The notes under the pieces: model-generated
Told to the model about the DNA's origin: nothing
Database searches by the model: none
What the model saw: only the letters and a program-made list of their open reading frames with translations
Translations under genes and position numbers: made by a program
NCBI RefSeq assembly: GCF_900105615.1
Contig: NZ_LT630003.1
Span: 3,856,501-3,920,500, forward strand
DNA length: 64,000 nt
From: Lacrimispora sphenoides JCM 1415
GTDB lineage: Bacteria; Bacillota; Clostridia; Lachnospirales; Lachnospiraceae
Direction of reading: 5' to 3'
Part shown: piece by piece, positions 61,370 through 64,000 of the stretch
Position numbering within the stretch: the stretch's first letter is position 1
How the letters are laid out: each line of letters opens with the position of its first letter

Positions 61370-63550
61370 TTACGATTTCCTTTCCTCCAATAACGGACTT
61401 GCTTCACCCTTACAGAATAAGTTTAGTCTATGCAGTGCCCTTGTACAGGCGATGTATAATAGCTTCTTATCATCCTGGCTGCAGTAAGTCTCAGCATCAG
61501 CATCACATATTAAAACAGCATCAAACTCAAGCCCTTTGGACATATAGACCGGTATAATGAAAACGCCTTGTAAATCTGTTGTGCTTTCACTTTTTATTAA
61601 CTGGACATCAGCTTTGTCCTTTAAGCACTCAAAGAGAAAACGGGCGTTTTTTTCAGTTTTACAGATTAATCCGATTGACTTGTACCCCATTTCCAGGCAG
61701 GAATTCACTTCTGATACAATTAAATCATAATACGATGATTGATCCTTCGCCGCATATAACTGGGGCTCATCTCCTTTTCGGTTGAAACTCTTTATCTCTG
61801 TACTTTGTTCAAGGAATTTTAATCCGTAATTTAAAATCTCATTTGTACACCGGAAGCTTTTATCCATAGTGACAAGAGAAGATTTTTTCTTATTGAAGAT
61901 TTTTCTGATCAATTGGTACAGGGATAAGTCTTCCCTCTTTTCCAGGGTCTGGTTGATATCTCCCAGGATTGTAAATTTCGCTTTTGAAAACAGCAGGTGA
62001 AAAATTTCAAAATGGAGAGGATAGTAATCCTGAGCTTCATCAATTACTACTTGCTTAATGGTCTTATATTTTTTGATCCCGTATATTTTTAAATTCATAT
62101 AAGTGAGAACCGTTGCATCATCATAGTATAGCATATTGGTATCTAAATTTTCCTGGGTGAAAGTTAAAATGTGGTCCATGCAGCCGGGAAGCTCTATCCC
62201 TTTTGCCAGACTGTAAAAATATTCTTTGTCATGGAACAGCTTTCTATAGACATCCTTAATATCAAGTTCCATGAATTTTAACATTTCTTCATTCATCAGG
62301 ATTTTCTCTGATTGTTTTAAGCGGTATTTCTTAGACTCGCTGATCAGTTCCAAAATATATTCCCCTATCAGCTTTAATCTCATACCCAGAGGAGTTTCGT
62401 TAATTCCGGATAATACTTTCTCTTTTATCATCTCTCCGCTTATGATACACTCACCGCCATAGCAGATATCCTCAAAGTTCATCCATTTGTGGGGCAGGTC
62501 ATCAATGAACCGATCCAATATCTCCATAAACTGGGGGGATGTTTTAAATTCAATGCTGCTTTTTATAATATCCCTGTATTGAGTATTTGAGATCAGGTTT
62601 TCCAAAAATTGATTTCTCGACTGTACTTGCTCATTCTTCAGTACAGAAGCAATGATATCTTCAAATACCACTGATACAACATGTTCTTCTCCAAGCTCAG
62701 GCAATACATTGGAAATATACTGCTCAAACAATGAGTTTGGTGAAATAATCAAAATATTATCAGCGGTCAGCTTTGAGGAAAGGCCCTGGTACATCAGGTA
62801 GGCTGCCCTGTGAAGAGCAATGGACGTCTTGCCGCTTCCTGCCACGCCCTGTACCATCATTAAGTCATTTTCCATATCCCGGATAACAATGTCCTGTTCC
62901 CTTTGAATTGTTTCTACAATCGTTTTCATCTTAGGAGAAGTATTCTGAGACAGCAGCTTCCTTAAAAATTCGTCCACAATCTGCACATCTGCATCGAAAA
63001 AATACTCCAGCTCCCCTTTGCTGATTTCAAACTGGCGCTTTAAATTAACCTCTCCTGTGATCCTTCCGCCAGGGGCATCATAAAATACCTGCCCCAATAC
63101 AAACCGGTAAAAGACGCTTGCTATGGGTGATCTCCAGTCATAAATAAAAAATTCATTCGTCTCATCTTTCTTTAATGAGGTGCGTCCGATGTAGATATTT
63201 TCGAATTCGTCTTCATCATCGAACTTGAAATCAATCCGGGCAAAATAAGGGGATTGGATCATTTTCTCCAGCAAAAGGATTTTGTTTTCTACCGCTTCAT
63301 AATCGGCGATTTTATCTGTGATCGGATTTGCATACTGATTTATGGCAGCAAGGGCTTCAAAACCTTCGCTGCTCCATAGATTTGCTATGGAGTGAGATGT
63401 ATTCTCACGCAGCTCTTTCTTGGCAGAAATTATGGCCGACTTATTCTCTACATTGCGCTCTCTCGCTTGACCCAGCTGTTTTTTCGCTAAAGCAATGGTT
63501 TGTTCTAACCTGCTCTTTTCAAATTCTAATTCCTTCCGGTTATCTTCCAT
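61370..63550 (-). CDS. helD: HelD-type UvrD/Rep helicase
   Basis: A 726-residue superfamily-1 helicase of the HelD/IV type. An N-terminal coiled coil (about 1-80; ELEFEKSRLEQTIALAKKQL) precedes the ATPase core: Walker A GVAGSGKT at 235-242, IDEAQDYYPLHFEIFHLL (motif II DEAQ), and near the C-terminus VYMSKGLEFDAVLICDA and IACTRALHRLNLF. Firmicute HelD proteins bind RNA polymerase and release it from stalled DNA complexes. ATG 63550 with GAGGTGG upstream is chosen; the frame is open 20 codons further. The promoter is not obvious. Confidence 0.9.
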   Translation of the reverse strand: MEDNRKELEFEKSRLEQTIALAKKQLGQARERNVENKSAIISAKKELRENTSHSIANLWSSEGFEALAAINQYANPITDKIADYEAVENKILLLEKMIQSPYFARIDFKFDDEDEFENIYIGRTSLKKDETNEFFIYDWRSPIASVFYRFVLGQVFYDAPGGRITGEVNLKRQFEISKGELEYFFDADVQIVDEFLRKLLSQNTSPKMKTIVETIQREQDIVIRDMENDLMMVQGVAGSGKTSIALHRAAYLMYQGLSSKLTADNILIISPNSLFEQYISNVLPELGEEHVVSVVFEDIIASVLKNEQVQSRNQFLENLISNTQYRDIIKSSIEFKTSPQFMEILDRFIDDLPHKWMNFEDICYGGECIISGEMIKEKVLSGINETPLGMRLKLIGEYILELISESKKYRLKQSEKILMNEEMLKFMELDIKDVYRKLFHDKEYFYSLAKGIELPGCMDHILTFTQENLDTNMLYYDDATVLTYMNLKIYGIKKYKTIKQVVIDEAQDYYPLHFEIFHLLFSKAKFTILGDINQTLEKREDLSLYQLIRKIFNKKKSSLVTMDKSFRCTNEILNYGLKFLEQSTEIKSFNRKGDEPQLYAAKDQSSYYDLIVSEVNSCLEMGYKSIGLICKTEKNARFLFECLKDKADVQLIKSESTTDLQGVFIIPVYMSKGLEFDAVLICDADAETYCSQDDKKLLYIACTRALHRLNLFCKGEASPLLEERKS

Positions 63551-63645
63551 AATAAATACCACCTCTCTTATAGAATCGGCAGAAAACTCATTTCCTAAAC
63601 CGTTATTCAAAATAGTCTAGCACAACCCGTATCAGAAAAACAGTC

Positions 63646-63674
63646 TTGTTGTGGCCGGCAGTATGTGTTATAAT
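63646..63674 (+). promoter_or_regulatory. Sigma-A promoter near the HelD gene
   Basis: TTGTTG (63646-63651) and TATAAT (63669-63674) with a 17-bp spacer; a hairpin with T-run follows 15 bp later. Confidence 0.5.
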
Positions 63675-63688
63675 AAAGGTGAAGAGAG

Positions 63689-63727
63689 AAAGGTGATTGC
63701 GCAGACGCACAATCACCTTTCTTTTAT
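63689..63727 (+). terminator. Hairpin with T-run directly behind the promoter
   Basis: AAAGGTGATTG (63689-63699) pairs with 63710-63720 and is followed by CTTTTATAT. A transcript from the promoter upstream would be only 45-50 nt long. Confidence 0.6.
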
Positions 63728-63743
63728 ATATGCTATATTTTAT

Positions 63744-63764
63744 AAAAAGCAGGCCTCAGCCTGT
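63744..63764 (-). terminator. Terminator of the right-edge methyltransferase remnant
   Basis: GCAGGC and GCCTGT around CTCA, followed on the minus strand by T5. Confidence 0.6.
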
Positions 63765-63784
63765 ACTATTACATAACGCCGCTG

Positions 63785-64000
63785 TTACAAAGCGGCTTTC
63801 TTTCCTGTTATGCATAAGCCGAAAAACTCCATGCTGACAGCAGTATTTTTAAGCATTGACTGACCAAGCAAGTTTGTTATTTCATCGGCCGTATACTAGG
63901 CATTGAAAGAAGTTAAAAATCCCGGACGGATTTCCTTTGGCCTGGTTGAGAAATAAATAAACCACTTGATCAGAGAGTTCACATCACGGCGCATGTCGGT
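63785..64000 (-). pseudogene. Class I SAM-dependent methyltransferase, partial C-terminus with in-frame amber codon
   Basis: Reading in from the right edge, the frame gives LIKWFIYFSTRPKEIRPG, then a TAG at 63896-63898, and in the same frame YTADEITNLLGQSML to a TAA at 63785. The two parts together resemble the last 70 residues of class I methyltransferases of about 250 residues, in which the TAG position is an ordinary residue (Gln is the simplest ancestor, CAG to TAG). The start lies outside. Either the gene is dead or a shortened protein is made. Confidence 0.55.

Noticed and set aside
63785..64000. Pyrrolysine codon in a methyltransferase
   Set aside because: The protein resembles ordinary class I methyltransferases and not the pyrrolysine methylamine enzymes.

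Overview
The window looks like chromosome of a Clostridia-class, spore-forming anaerobe, most likely Lachnospiraceae near Lacrimispora/[Clostridium] sphenoides (inference from protein character). Support: strong AGGAGG ribosome sites, long perfect-stem intrinsic terminators, an oleate hydratase, a radical-SAM [FeFe]-hydrogenase maturase, a Cys-rich collagen-like protein of exosporium type, and many GGDEF proteins. I see no rRNA, tRNA, CRISPR array, prophage or intact insertion sequence.

Layout. 1-10 kb: a partial MoxR-like AAA ATPase; oleate hydratase beside a TetR regulator; an orphan BtrH-type protein behind a hairpin-rich stretch; a collagen/beta-propeller surface protein with a five-copy 60-bp repeat upstream; a probable structured RNA; a decayed peroxiredoxin. 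9.6-15.8 kb: an alpha-glucan operon (binding lipoprotein, two permeases, malQ, LacI regulator) read right to left from one promoter with LacI-like operator half-sites. 16-26 kb: housekeeping genes (SIMPL lipoprotein, MscS channel, glgB, DUF3810 peptidase-like protein, signal peptidase I, hydroxyacid dehydrogenase, rpiB, aroC, lactonase). 26-30.5 kb: a polyamine operon (XRE-cupin regulator, potABCD). 30.7-46 kb: a tyrosine-phosphatase-like secreted protein, an acetyltransferase, three P-type ATPases (the third an mgtA with a probable leader-peptide attenuator), an XRE-DUF1232 protein without a normal start codon, a pair of overlapping adenine methyltransferases, a V4R sensor coupled to a diguanylate cyclase, and a DtxR/MntR-like regulator. 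46-64 kb: a solitary tyrosine recombinase, three more cyclic-di-GMP enzymes, hydE, a VOC protein, a glycoside hydrolase broken by an internal deletion, an MBL hydrolase, DUF4256, a HelD helicase, and at the right edge a methyltransferase tail interrupted by an amber codon.

Themes. Cyclic-di-GMP signalling is dense: four intact GGDEF proteins (one with EAL) plus a GGDEF fossil, and two of these loci share a 16-base promoter-proximal element. Cation transport is also clustered. Several genes are in decay (peroxiredoxin, MazG-like, GGDEF tail, GH88/105, methyltransferase), so the 8-10 kb and 49-64 kb stretches are evolutionarily active.

The best candidates for undescribed biology are the 40-codon mgtA leader with its terminator, the ~200-nt RNA at 8.7-8.9 kb with twin identical hairpin loops, the collagen-propeller protein with its upstream repeat array, and the shared promoter element of the cyclic-di-GMP genes. 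All functions were read from sequence alone; no database search was run.
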